A DNA stretch of 56,385 nucleotides from Prosthecobacter debontii (GCA_945869675.1 CAMBPS010000012.1:1-56385); one strand, 5' to 3'. Shown: positions 7,875 to 17,062, numbered from the stretch's first letter. Numbers and translations are program-made. The notes: a model not told the origin generated them from the letters alone.

Positions 7875-9347
7875 ATGAACCTCCGCCGCGATCTCCCAGC
7901 CTCTCTTGTTGTCTTTCTTGTCGCTGTGCCGCTGTCGCTCGGCATCGCCTTTGCTTCGGGGGCACCGATCATTGCGGGACTCATTGGTGCGGTAGCTGGC
8001 GGGATCGTCACGGGGTTGCTCGCGGGATCGCCGCTTCAGGTTTCGGGGCCAGCGGCGGGCTTGACGGTCGTCGTTGCTGGGTTGGTGCATCAGTTCGGCT
8101 GGGAGACGATGTGCTTGATCACGGCCTGTGCAGGCGTGGTGCAGCTTTTGATGGGTTCATTCAAAGTGGCACGCGGAGCGCTGATCATCGCGCCATCGGT
8201 GGTGCATGGGATGTTGGCCGGCATCGGCATCTCCATCGCGCTAGCACAGATTCATGTGGTGCTCGGTGGTTCGCCACAAAGCTCACCGGTAGTGAATTTG
8301 CTGGGTATTCCGAAGCAGCTCGGCCTCGTGAATATGCAGGCGGCAATTCTTGGTTTCCTGACCATCGCGATCCTCATCGTGTGGAAGAATCTGAAAGCGC
8401 CCGCACTTAAAGCCATTCCGGGTCCGCTGGTTGCGGTTCTCATAGGAACGATCGCGTCCATCGTGATGAAAATGGACGTGAAGCGTGTGGATCTGCCAGA
8501 AACCTTTGAGCTGACCAAACTCGCCCCGCCGGAGCATTGGGGGCCATTTATCACGGCGGTGCTGACGGTGGCGATCATCGCCAGCATCGAGTCTCTGCTT
8601 TGCGCCGTGGCCACAGACAAATTGCACAGCGGTGTGCGCTCGAATTTGGACAAGGAGCTGCGTGCGCAAGGCGTGGGCAATCTTGTCTCCGGCCTGCTTG
8701 GTGGACTGCCGATCACCGGTGTGATCGTGCGTTCGTCTGCCAACATCATCGCGGGTGGCGCCAGCCGCTGGTCGGCCATTTTTCATGGTGTGTGGATTCT
8801 GCTCTTCGCGTTATTTCTCGGTAGTTTGATCGAAAGCATCCCGCTGGCGGTGCTGGCGGGCCTGCTGGTACATGTGGGCATCAATCTGGTGAACCTCCAC
8901 CACATCAAAGAGCTGACGAAACATAACGAAATCCTCATTTACTGGGCCACCGTGCTTGGCGTGACCTGCGTGAACTTGCTGGCCGGTGTCGGCATCGGCT
9001 TGGGACTGAGCGTCTTCTTCCTGCTGCGCCGACTTTCGAACACCGAGGTGAAAATGGAGCAGCGTGGGAGCAAATGGCATGTGCAGATCGGCGGCACGCT
9101 CACTTTTGCTTCAGTGCCTAGGCTGAATGCAGCACTTTCCACCATCCCCGCCGGGCATCCGGTGGACATCGATCTCGCTGTCGATTTCATCGACCACGCA
9201 GCTTTTGAGGCGCTGCACGGCTGGCGTGAAAACCACGAGAAAACCGGCGGCCATGTCGATATCGATGAGACGCACGAAGAATGGTTCAGGCCTGCGCAAG
9301 CTGGCACGCCTCGTCAGGGCAAATCGCTGCCCGGTGTGAAAGCGTAA
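7875..9347 (+). CDS. SulP-family anion transporter with STAS domain
   Basis: This 490-residue inner-membrane transporter opens with RRDLPASLVVFLVAVPLSLG, followed by VSGPAAGLTVVVAGL, the signature region of SulP proteins. About ten to twelve hydrophobic segments extend to residue 390. A short STAS-like C-terminus follows (IGGTLTFASVPRLNAAL, then VDIDLAVDFIDHAAFEAL), and no carbonic anhydrase domain. It resembles the SulP half of the fusion at 3801-6086 and is divergent from it, so the pair probably shared a regulatory region before the IS inserted. Substrate could be bicarbonate or sulfate; the neighbours favour bicarbonate. Another SulP gene follows 108 bp downstream on the same strand. Confidence 0.9.
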   Translation: MNLRRDLPASLVVFLVAVPLSLGIAFASGAPIIAGLIGAVAGGIVTGLLAGSPLQVSGPAAGLTVVVAGLVHQFGWETMCLITACAGVVQLLMGSFKVARGALIIAPSVVHGMLAGIGISIALAQIHVVLGGSPQSSPVVNLLGIPKQLGLVNMQAAILGFLTIAILIVWKNLKAPALKAIPGPLVAVLIGTIASIVMKMDVKRVDLPETFELTKLAPPEHWGPFITAVLTVAIIASIESLLCAVATDKLHSGVRSNLDKELRAQGVGNLVSGLLGGLPITGVIVRSSANIIAGGASRWSAIFHGVWILLFALFLGSLIESIPLAVLAGLLVHVGINLVNLHHIKELTKHNEILIYWATVLGVTCVNLLAGVGIGLGLSVFFLLRRLSNTEVKMEQRGSKWHVQIGGTLTFASVPRLNAALSTIPAGHPVDIDLAVDFIDHAAFEALHGWRENHEKTGGHVDIDETHEEWFRPAQAGTPRQGKSLPGVKA

Positions 9348-9377
9348 GCGGAGCATAGCCCCAGATGGGGGTGCATT

Positions 9378-9395
9378 ATCCCCTCTCAAGGGGAT
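9378..9395 (+). other. Small hairpin between the two plus-strand SulP genes
   Basis: ATCCCC (9378-9383) and GGGGAT (9390-9395) pair around a 6-nt loop, 30 bp after the first SulP stop and 60 bp before the next start. A short TTTT run follows a few bases later (about 9399-9402). It may be a weak terminator or RNA-stabilising stem within an operon. The evidence is only the symmetry. Confidence 0.35.
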
Positions 9396-9455
9396 GGGTT
9401 TTCGAGGGGTGAAAGTGGTTATTGATGGCAAGTCCTTCACGCCTTTCCCAAAGTA

Positions 9456-11291
9456 ATGTCTCACCCTGCCGAACCCGCCCTCGTTCATCCGACAACAGCC
9501 TCGGTGGTGGACTACCGTCCGCATCCGCCAAAGCGGAAGAAGCCGCTGGCGAGCGATCTGCTCATTGCCGAGAAGGCGAAAAAGCCCGCAATCTTCACGC
9601 TCGAAAATCTGCGTCGCGATGCACTCGCCGGCACTGTCACCGGTCTGGTCGCGGTGCCACTGACCGTCGGCATCTGTCTGATGTCGGAGTATCCGATTCA
9701 GACTGGCTTGCTCACCGTGGTTTTCGCCTGCGTGATCGGCTTCGTTACCTTCCTGTTCAAGCCGGGCAACTACGTCGGCACGCCAGGCGTCGCCGCGGGC
9801 CTGGCCCCCGTGCTGGCGTTTTGCGTCCACAAATTCGGCATGGAAAACATGCCCTTCCTCATTTTCTGCACCTCGATCATGCAGGCGGTCGCATGGAAGT
9901 ACAATCTTCAGCGCTTCGTGATGAAGGTGATTCCGGTTTATTTGGTCGAAGGCCTACTCGCGGGTATCGGACTCAAGACGGCGCTCAAGTTCCTGCCTTA
10001 TACCTATGGCATTCTGGGCGAGGGTCACGAGTGGATGAGCATGGAGCGGATCAAAATGATGGGGCTCTCGCTCGCCACCCTCATTCTCTTCCTGCATTTG
10101 TTCTGAAAGTATAAGGCCAAATTCCCTGCTGTTCCGCATGTCGCCGTCATCACCTTGGGCGTTATCTGCGGTATCTACATGAAGGTGCCGATGCTCCACA
10201 TTGAGCTTTCAGCCATCAAGCTGGCGATGCCGATTCCAGACTTCAATGTTCTGCCGTCCAAGATGCTGGTCGAGATCATCGCCTATGCATTCATGCTTTG
10301 CTTGATCGATGTGATCGAGCAGGTGATGAGCAATGCCGCCATCGAAAAACTTGATCCACTTGGTCGCCCGGCAAACTCCAACAACAGCCTTTTCACAATC
10401 TGGCTTGCCAATCTCGGTTCCAGCTTCTTTGGCGGCATGACGAACCTAGACGGACTTCAAGCCTCCGCCACGAATGCCCTGGCCGGTGCCGTCACCAAGG
10501 TCTCGAACCTGTTCACCGCGTTGGTGCTTTCGATCTTCCTGATCTCTCCGAACTTACTGACTCACCTGCCCTACTTCGCACTCGCGGTGCTGATGGTTTT
10601 TACCGGTTGGAGGATGATCGCCGGATTGGTGCATGTCGCGTCCCACGGGATGTATGCGCTGCTGCTGGCCCTGTTTTGCGGCATCCTGACCTACACCGAG
10701 GGCATCATGGAAGCCTTGATCATCGTGCTCGTGGTGCACCTGTTCATCAACTTTGTCATCTTCCGCCACGACCACATCCCGCTGATCGACATCCTGAAAA
10801 AATTTACTCATAAATTTGGAGAAGATGTCGATCCGCGCAGCACAGACACCATGCTCGTTCACAAGGACAAGCAGATAGGCGGCCTGCGTTTCAGCACCAT
10901 CAGCCACAATGCCGCCGAGAAGAAAAATCTGACCGACTTTATCAACGACTGGGCCTTCGGCATCAATAGCCACAGCATGAGCGCCGTCGTCGGCTGCTAC
11001 GACATGAACGGCCTGCTTTGGGGCACCTTTGCCAAGGAGCTGCGTGAAGGTCATCATAAGATCAAAGGCTACTTCGAGCACCTCTTCGAGCTGGAAGACG
11101 TGCATGTGAAATTCGAGACCGGTGAAGTGCGCCAGTACAAGGACATCCATATCCAGTCCGGTAAATACGTCTTCACCTTCAAGCGCAAGAAGGAGCTCAT
11201 CAGCGTGCCCGCCCGCTACTCCTTCGTCTGCAAAAAGGAAAAGACTGGCTGGTTCATCCTTGAACACCACTCCTCCGAATTTCCCGCCTGA
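9456..11291 (+). pseudogene. SulP transporter fused to an iota-carbonic-anhydrase-like domain, interrupted by in-frame TGA
   Basis: One frame of 612 codons is interrupted only by TGA at 10104-10106 (position 217), between FLHLF and KYKAKFP; a TGG-to-TGA change would explain it. Residues about 45-450 form a SulP membrane domain (RRDALAGTVTGLVAVPLTVG, NYVGTPGVAAGLAPVLAF). From about 490 the protein switches to a CaMKII-AD/SgcJ-EcaC NTF2-like fold: VVGCYDMNGLLWGTF, GYFEHLF, VPARYSFVCKK and a terminal HHSSEFP. Iota-class carbonic anhydrases belong to this fold and carry an HHSSxxP ending, so a transporter-CA fusion is inferred. Its order beside a SulP-beta-CA gene supports this. Whether the TGA is a true mutation, an error or read through is unknown. 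Confidence 0.8.
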
Positions 11292-11344
11292 TTCCATCTT
11301 AGAACAACGCCTTTCCAAAAAAACATCCAACAAAATCAAGTCCC

Positions 11345-12283
11345 ATGATCCCCGCCGTCATCATCCTCATCGTACTCATCATCCTCAGCGCCTCTGTCAT
11401 CAAACAGGGCCATGTGGGAGTCGTCACCCGCTTTGGCAAATACCAGCGCCTCATGCTGCCCGGCCTCAACTTCAAGCTGCCACTGCTTGAGGGTGTCTAT
11501 AAAAGCATCTCCACGCAAAACCAGTCCATCGAACTCGAGTTCGAAGCCATCTCGCTCGACCAAGCTTATGTGAACTTCAAATCGCTCATCGTCTACTCCG
11601 CGCAGGACGCCGGTGAGGAGACCATCAAGAAGATCGCCTTCCGCTTCATCGACGAAAAGAGCTTCATGCAAACCCTCGTGCGCAGCGTCGAAGGCAGCAT
11701 CCGCTCCTATGTGGCGAACAAAAAACAGGCTGAAATCCTCGTCCTTCGCTCTGAGATCATCGGTGCCGTGAAGGATCATCTCGAATAAGCGCTCAACAGC
11801 TGGGGCTACCACCTTCTCGATCTCCAGATCAACGACATCTCCTTTGATGAAGCCATCATGCGCTCCATGTCGCAGGTCGTTTCCAGCAACAACATGAAGG
11901 CTGCCGCCGAAAACGAAGCCCAGGCCCAATACCTCATCAAAACCCGCGCCGCCGAGGCCGAAGCACGCGCCATCCGCGTTAAAGCCGAGGCCGAGAAAGA
12001 AGCCTCCGAGCTCAAAGGTGCCGGTAACGCCCGCTTTCGTGAACAAGTCGCCGAAGGTCTCGCTAACGCCGGAAAAACCATGCAGGCAGGCGAAGTGCCT
12101 CCCGGCTTCATGCTCTTCACCATGTGGCTCGACGGCATGAAATACATCTCCGAACACGGCAAAGGCAACGTCATGTTCTTCGACGGCTCCAACGAAGGCA
12201 TGGAACGCGCCATCAAGCAGATGCAGGCCCTCAAAACGCTCGATAAGCGTTCGCTCGAGGATGCTGGCATTAAGCTGATATAA
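11345..12283 (+). pseudogene. SPFH/stomatin-like membrane protein, interrupted by in-frame TAA
   Basis: The frame encodes about 312 residues with one internal TAA at 11786-11788 (position 148), inside VKDHLE-ALNSWGYHL; a CAA-to-TAA change would restore a Gln. An N-terminal transmembrane segment (IPAVIILIVLIILSASVI) is followed by the SPFH core (HVGVVTRFGKYQRLMLPGLNFK). An Ala/Glu-rich coiled coil follows (KAAAENEAQAQYLIKTRAAE and AEAEKEASELKG). Stomatin-like proteins form membrane scaffolds and modulate transporters. The gene follows the SulP-iota-CA gene by 53 bp, so it was probably co-transcribed with it. Partnership with the transporters is inferred. The lesion matches the transition type seen in the preceding gene. 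Confidence 0.85.
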
Positions 12284-12321
12284 AAACTCGCTTACAGGGC
12301 GTTCTGGAAACATCCCCATTC

Positions 12322-13059
12322 ATGAAATCAGCTCTGCTAAATCTTCTTCTTTTCGGCAACCTCGCCATGTCCAGCTTGGCTACCGATCAACATGCCGACA
12401 ACTACAACCTCTGGCTGAACTACGTCGGCGATCATCCACTGTTTAATTCGCCTTGGGGACTCCACCTCGAGATCCAAAATCGTCGGGAAGACTGGGGGGA
12501 TGAATGGCAGCAGCTAGTCATTCGTCCCGGTATCAATTACACCATCAGTCCTACGCTGACTGTCAGCGCAGGCTATGGCTACGTCAAAACTTACCCTTAT
12601 GGTGAATTCCCCTCTCTCCACGAATTCGACGAGCACCGCATCTGGGAGCAAGCCGTTTATAAAATGAATCTCTTCGGGCTTGAATGGCAGCACCGCGTGC
12701 GCCTGGAACAGCGCTGGATCGAGGAGCAGACGAAGGTCAGCGGAGAAACCATCAACTGGCGCGGCGAGAACCGCATCCGCTACATGCTACGCACCAGCAT
12801 CCCACTGACACAGGACAAAAAAACCTACCTTTCACTTTGGGATGAAGTCTTCTTTAACTTTGGGGGTAGCGTCAAAAAGAACAACTTTGACCAAAACCGT
12901 GCTTTCATTGGCATTGGCCGTAAGTTGACTCCCTTCACACGTTTAGAAGTGGGTTTCATGGAGCAAACCCTCCAAAAACGCGGTGGTGATAAATGGGAAC
13001 AAAACCACACCATCAGTCTTTGGCTTCTTTCTAGCGCACCGTTTTTTAGCGGTCAATAA
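12322..13059 (+). CDS. DUF2490 family outer-membrane protein
   Basis: The 245-residue protein has a signal peptide (MKSALLNLLLFGNLAMSSLA) and an alternating aromatic/polar pattern of a small beta-barrel. It contains LWLNYVGDHPL near the start, VIRPGINYTISPTLTVSAGYGY, and RVRLEQRWIEE in the centre. This is typical of DUF2490 proteins, whose function is unknown. It follows the SPFH gene by 38 bp and ends 15 bp from the convergent histidine kinase gene, so it probably closes the carbon/anion transport operon. A role as an outer-membrane pore for the island is possible but unsupported beyond position. Confidence 0.78.
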   Translation: MKSALLNLLLFGNLAMSSLATDQHADNYNLWLNYVGDHPLFNSPWGLHLEIQNRREDWGDEWQQLVIRPGINYTISPTLTVSAGYGYVKTYPYGEFPSLHEFDEHRIWEQAVYKMNLFGLEWQHRVRLEQRWIEEQTKVSGETINWRGENRIRYMLRTSIPLTQDKKTYLSLWDEVFFNFGGSVKKNNFDQNRAFIGIGRKLTPFTRLEVGFMEQTLQKRGGDKWEQNHTISLWLLSSAPFFSGQ

Positions 13060-13074
13060 GCTCGGGCATTGCTT

Positions 13075-14385
13075 TCAGCCTTCCGTTTCTACCAATCGCA
13101 GCGGCACCTCAACGACAATGCGAAGCCCACTGGGCTGTACGATTTGGAGATCAAGTGTGCCGCCACATTCACGGGCGCGGGCTCTCATGCCAATGAGTCC
13201 TAGACTTGACGACGATTCAAGCCGCTCGGGCGGAAGGCCGCAACCATTGTCCTCGACACTCAGGCGGACTTTGGAAGGTATCTTTTCCAAGATGATCTGA
13301 ACCTCTGTCGCTTGTGAGTGGCGTGCAATGTTTGTTAATGCCTCTTGGGCAATGCGAAAGAGATGCGTTTCCGTCTCGCTGTGCAGTCGCTCCGTTAGAT
13401 TGGAGCTGTACTCAAGGATGACCCGCGCTCTCTGAGCAAATTTCTCCGTCAACCAGCGCAGGCCTGCATCCAGACCAAAATCGTCTAGAATCACAGGCCG
13501 CAAAAGCTGTGACAGTTCCCGCACATTGGTGATGGATTCATCCACAAGATGCAGGCAGTCTGCCCGTAATGCGTCAAAGTCACGTGTGGCTCCCTTGGTC
13601 AAATTGGAGCGTAGTGCTGCGAGGGACTGACCCAATTCGTCATGAAGCTCATGAGAAAAGCGCCGCGCCGTTTCTTCTTGTGTCTGTAGCATGTGCCAAG
13701 ACACGCGATTGAGTTCCTCCGATTGCCAGTGGATGCGCTTCATGCTCATTCGTGCAAAACCCACCGTGAGCCAAGCGCAGAAACCAGCCAGGATAAAACT
13801 TGACCCTAAAAGCAGCGTCGCATCGTCGCCTAAATCCTTGGATTGCTGCTCGATTTCACGCTCCGCTGCGGCTAGGCGTTTAGAACTTGCTTTGATAAGC
13901 TGGTTCACCAGATCGACGACATCGTCATGGTGCTTGAACAAAGATTCTAAATTCTCTCTAGGCACAACCGTCTTCATTTCCAGCACGCGGTGAGCCTCTT
14001 CCGTGAATGACCTGAAACTAATCTCTAGATCCTGCCAGAGTTTTGGGCCTGCCGCCTCCTGGGCCTCTTGAGACAGCCGTGCCAGCTGCCTGTCACTCTT
14101 ATCCAAGTCTTCCAATAGCGCAGCCTGGTCTGGCAATTGGGCCTGAACTTGTGCCAGCTGGTGCAGGACCTCTGTCATGGCATTTTCCTCCATCTGTACA
14201 TCATGTATCAGGCGGGCAATCAACAGCTGATCCCTTGCTAGCTGCGCTACACTCTGCCGAATGCGCTGACTCTGTCTTACCGCAATGAGGCCCGCAGCTC
14301 CAAGCAATGCCATCACCAGCACAAAGCCCAACGCTAAGCCGCGTAACACGTTAGCTTGAGTAATGCGAAAGAACGTAAAGGTCAT
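13075..14385 (-). CDS. NarX-type sensor histidine kinase (HisKA_3)
   Basis: This 436-residue membrane sensor has a first transmembrane helix at about 15-35 (GLALGFVLVMALLGAAGLIA). A helical, probably periplasmic sensor region follows (40-190), then a second helix (LLGSSFILAGFCAWLTVGF). The HisKA_3 dimerisation domain carries the phospho-acceptor in FSHELHDELGQSLAAL. The ATPase domain shows EALTNIARHS (N box), VEDNGCGLP and LGLIGMRARARECGG. It is the last gene of a four-gene minus-strand operon and lies 33 bp after the response regulator, its obvious partner. The signal sensed cannot be read from the sequence. The two starting Met/TTG options do not change the first helix. Confidence 0.92.
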   Translation of the reverse strand: MTFTFFRITQANVLRGLALGFVLVMALLGAAGLIAVRQSQRIRQSVAQLARDQLLIARLIHDVQMEENAMTEVLHQLAQVQAQLPDQAALLEDLDKSDRQLARLSQEAQEAAGPKLWQDLEISFRSFTEEAHRVLEMKTVVPRENLESLFKHHDDVVDLVNQLIKASSKRLAAAEREIEQQSKDLGDDATLLLGSSFILAGFCAWLTVGFARMSMKRIHWQSEELNRVSWHMLQTQEETARRFSHELHDELGQSLAALRSNLTKGATRDFDALRADCLHLVDESITNVRELSQLLRPVILDDFGLDAGLRWLTEKFAQRARVILEYSSNLTERLHSETETHLFRIAQEALTNIARHSQATEVQIILEKIPSKVRLSVEDNGCGLPPERLESSSSLGLIGMRARARECGGTLDLQIVQPSGLRIVVEVPLRLVETEG

Positions 14386-14418
14386 CAGATGTTGGCCTTG
14401 CTAGGAGGGGTGAACAAC

Positions 14419-15060
14419 TCAGTCGATCAAGCCATTGCGAACAGAGAACCGGACGAGTTCGCCAATGCTGTGCAAATTCAACTTTTCCATGATGCGCCCG
14501 CGGTGAGCTTCGACAGTGTAAACGCTCAAGTTCAGAGTGTTGGCAATGTCTTTATTCGTCTTACTCTCCGCTATCATTTGCAAGACTTCACGCTCACGCG
14601 TGGAGAGCAGGTCGATTGGATTCGTGACATGTTTGCGGTAATCATCCAATACGGCATCACTCACTTCTGGACTGAGGTAGCCTTTGCCCTGCGCTACCGC
14701 TCGCACGGCCTTCAGGAAGTCTGTCTCGCTGCTATCTTTGAGCAGATAACCCTTGGCCCCAGCCCGCAAGATTTCCCGCACGTAAACGCTGTCCTTATGC
14801 ATCGAGAGCGCTAAGACGCGTGTCTTCGGTGATACTTTGGTGAGTCGCCGGGTCGCCTCAATACCATTAAGCTCTGGCATTGTCACATCCATCACACAGA
14901 CATCAGGCTGATGTTCCTCCGCCTTCTCCACGGCTTCACGTCCGTTCGAAACTTCGGCAACGACTTCCATGTCCCATTGAGCGGCCAAAATCATGCGAAA
15001 CCCTTGCCGAACCACCGCATGGTCGTCTGCTAGCAGGATCGTGGTTGGTTTGGTGGCCAT
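14419..15060 (-). CDS. NarL/FixJ-type response regulator
   Basis: The protein has 213 residues. The receiver domain (5-125) has the acidic pair in LLADDHAVVRQG, the phospho-acceptor Asp in VCVMDVTMPELNG and the conserved Lys in GYLLKDSS. A LuxR-type helix-turn-helix closes the protein (LSTREREVLQMIAESKTNK, LSVYTVEAHRGRIMEKL). ATG 15060 is preferred because it leaves 4 bp to the stop of the upstream pseudokinase gene; an upstream in-frame start would overlap that gene. It is paired with the histidine kinase downstream. Likely targets include its own operon, but no binding site was identified. Confidence 0.93.
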   Translation of the reverse strand: MATKPTTILLADDHAVVRQGFRMILAAQWDMEVVAEVSNGREAVEKAEEHQPDVCVMDVTMPELNGIEATRRLTKVSPKTRVLALSMHKDSVYVREILRAGAKGYLLKDSSETDFLKAVRAVAQGKGYLSPEVSDAVLDDYRKHVTNPIDLLSTREREVLQMIAESKTNKDIANTLNLSVYTVEAHRGRIMEKLNLHSIGELVRFSVRNGLID

Positions 15061-15064
15061 ATCA

Positions 15065-17041
15065 TTACTTACGACCCGCTGGTGCCGTATCACTCACGGT
15101 TCTAAAACCGCGCGCAAGGGTTGTTTCATTAGCTGATTCAGCAAAGAAACGTGCGGTGAGTAAATCATGACTACTTTTCAGAGCGAAGTGGCCACCGCGA
15201 ACGACCGGTACTCTCAAGTCAGGGTAGTCAGGATGGGCTGGCCATGCTTCGCCTTTAAACTCACTGGCCGTCCACTCAGAAACGTTTCCTGCCATATCTC
15301 TGATTCCATAGGGACTTATATCGGCTGATTGACGGTCTATGGATGCCCATAAATTATAACCATCTTTGGTTCCACCTTTGACTCCATTCGCGTCATAGTC
15401 ATCTCCAAGATTGGCCTTGTCTTTTGAGGGTTGGTCACCCCATGGAAAGAGCAAGCCTTTATCACCGCGAGCCGCTTTTTCCCATTCCTCTTCCGTTGGC
15501 AGGCGTTGGTCTTTCCACTTGGCAAAGGCATAAGCGTCCCACCAATCTACCTGCGTCACAGGCGTGTTCAGACTCATGACTTGGCCATTAAAGGTACTGC
15601 CAGCCTTGGCGGCGGCATACGTTTCAGCCCATTTCGGCGGCTGATGACTCATTTTAGTTTTGGGTTGATCTGGATGATTCACATTGACGCTTGGCTGCTT
15701 TTTTAAGGCCGCCAAAAACTCTGCATATTGACTGATGGTGACCTCATCACGACTGATCCAAAAGATTGGTAAGTTGCGACGTTCCTTCTTCTGATATTGA
15801 AAGGGCCCAGCAGGAATGACCATCATCTCCTGACTTGTTATCGGCGATTTAGCGGTCGTTTTCGGAGTCACTTTACCAATGAAATTACCCAGTCCGAAAA
15901 CTACAAAAAGGGCCGCTACAGCGATTGCCCAGAGCCACCATGGAGCACCACTTGTTCCCTGTGGTGAAATGTCTTCTTTCTCAATTCGACGCATGATTGA
16001 GCGATCACGCATATCATCACGCACTTCATCCAGAGCTTCTAAGATGCCAGTCCAATCCCGAGTTTCTGAAACAAGTGACGCCACTTGACCACGAGCTTTT
16101 CCTTCTGCAGCCAATGGGGCAAGCATGCGCATCAAGGCTGCGACTTCTTCTTTCGGATCACGCGTGCGGCTGTCTCCAGGTCGAAATACATTGACGATGC
16201 TTGCCTGATTTTCAGCATCGATAAAAATATCACCTTCATTCAAACGACGGTGATTGCAGCCGCGTTCGACCGCATAATCCATCGCCTCAGCAACGCCATA
16301 AATGAGCTCCGTGATTTGCCGTTCTGAAAGAGTCTCGCCCGCCTCTAAGATTTCATCCAAGCTGCGTCCACGTGGTAATTCACGCGTGTAAAATAGATAC
16401 CCGTTCACAGAGCCTGCCTCGTAGAGAGGTGCAATGCGTGGATGTGAAATGGACGCTTTTAGGCGTTCGCGTGCTTTAAAATTCTCGACTAAATCAGGCT
16501 GACTGAGTAATTCAGGCCTCATCAAGACTAGGGCTACCGGGCGCTGTACCGTCACTTGGATTGCCCGATAAGTTTCAGATTCATTCTCTAAAGTTAGCCT
16601 TTCCAGAACCTGATAATTTCCAAGCATGGTGCCGGGTGCCAAAAAAGCTGGCGGCTCAGCTTTTAAAACCTCTGCCGGCGCAGCACTTTGCAAAGCAGCC
16701 TGAGCTTTAATCATAAGCTTCCCGACTGAAAAAGGTGCATCCTGAAGCACTGGCCAGCCCGCGATGCTTACCTCATAACCTTTGAGATCATAACGTGTGG
16801 TGAAAAGCACACGCGCTTCTGGGAAGCGAGCTAATGCAGCATCACGTAAGTCAAAGCCGCTATTTTGCGCATCGATGATAGCCTCCGTGATCAGTAGATC
16901 GAGAGTCGTCGTCTGTGCCAACCATGCACGAGCTTCGTCGAGGGTTGCCACGGCATTGACATCCCAATCGAGCTGACGACTAAGAGCACTGGCGCGTTCT
17001 GCACGAGTGGTTGATTGTGAATCGAGAAAAAGTATGGTCAT
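15065..17041 (-). CDS. Degenerate receiver-pseudokinase-FGE-like fusion protein
   Basis: Four parts are visible in 658 residues. Residues 1-115 resemble a response-regulator receiver, but the phospho-acceptor position reads LLITEAII with Glu53 where Asp is expected. Residues about 140-340 follow a Ser/Thr kinase fold without its catalytic residues: the VAIK lysine is replaced (VALVLM), HRD reads HRR and no DFG is found. A transmembrane helix follows (about 373-394; WWLWAIAVAALFVVFGLGNF). The C-terminal region (about 405-650) is a formylglycine-generating-enzyme-like domain (VIPAGPFQY, LPTEEEWEKAARG, DMAGNVSEW, VVRGGHF) lacking the catalytic cysteines. It is probably a signalling or scaffold protein of the downstream two-component system. 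Confidence 0.88.
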   Translation of the reverse strand: MTILFLDSQSTTRAERASALSRQLDWDVNAVATLDEARAWLAQTTTLDLLITEAIIDAQNSGFDLRDAALARFPEARVLFTTRYDLKGYEVSIAGWPVLQDAPFSVGKLMIKAQAALQSAAPAEVLKAEPPAFLAPGTMLGNYQVLERLTLENESETYRAIQVTVQRPVALVLMRPELLSQPDLVENFKARERLKASISHPRIAPLYEAGSVNGYLFYTRELPRGRSLDEILEAGETLSERQITELIYGVAEAMDYAVERGCNHRRLNEGDIFIDAENQASIVNVFRPGDSRTRDPKEEVAALMRMLAPLAAEGKARGQVASLVSETRDWTGILEALDEVRDDMRDRSIMRRIEKEDISPQGTSGAPWWLWAIAVAALFVVFGLGNFIGKVTPKTTAKSPITSQEMMVIPAGPFQYQKKERRNLPIFWISRDEVTISQYAEFLAALKKQPSVNVNHPDQPKTKMSHQPPKWAETYAAAKAGSTFNGQVMSLNTPVTQVDWWDAYAFAKWKDQRLPTEEEWEKAARGDKGLLFPWGDQPSKDKANLGDDYDANGVKGGTKDGYNLWASIDRQSADISPYGIRDMAGNVSEWTASEFKGEAWPAHPDYPDLRVPVVRGGHFALKSSHDLLTARFFAESANETTLARGFRTVSDTAPAGRK

Positions 17042-17062
17042 CTTGGCATGCTGGGCAGGCCG

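Noticed and set aside
10104..10106. TGA as selenocysteine or recoded tryptophan codon in the SulP-iota-CA gene
   Set aside because: No SECIS-like stem is apparent downstream, the second interrupted gene uses TAA, and TGA is used as a normal stop elsewhere (for example aroC, pairs with ATGA). A nonsense change or error is simpler.
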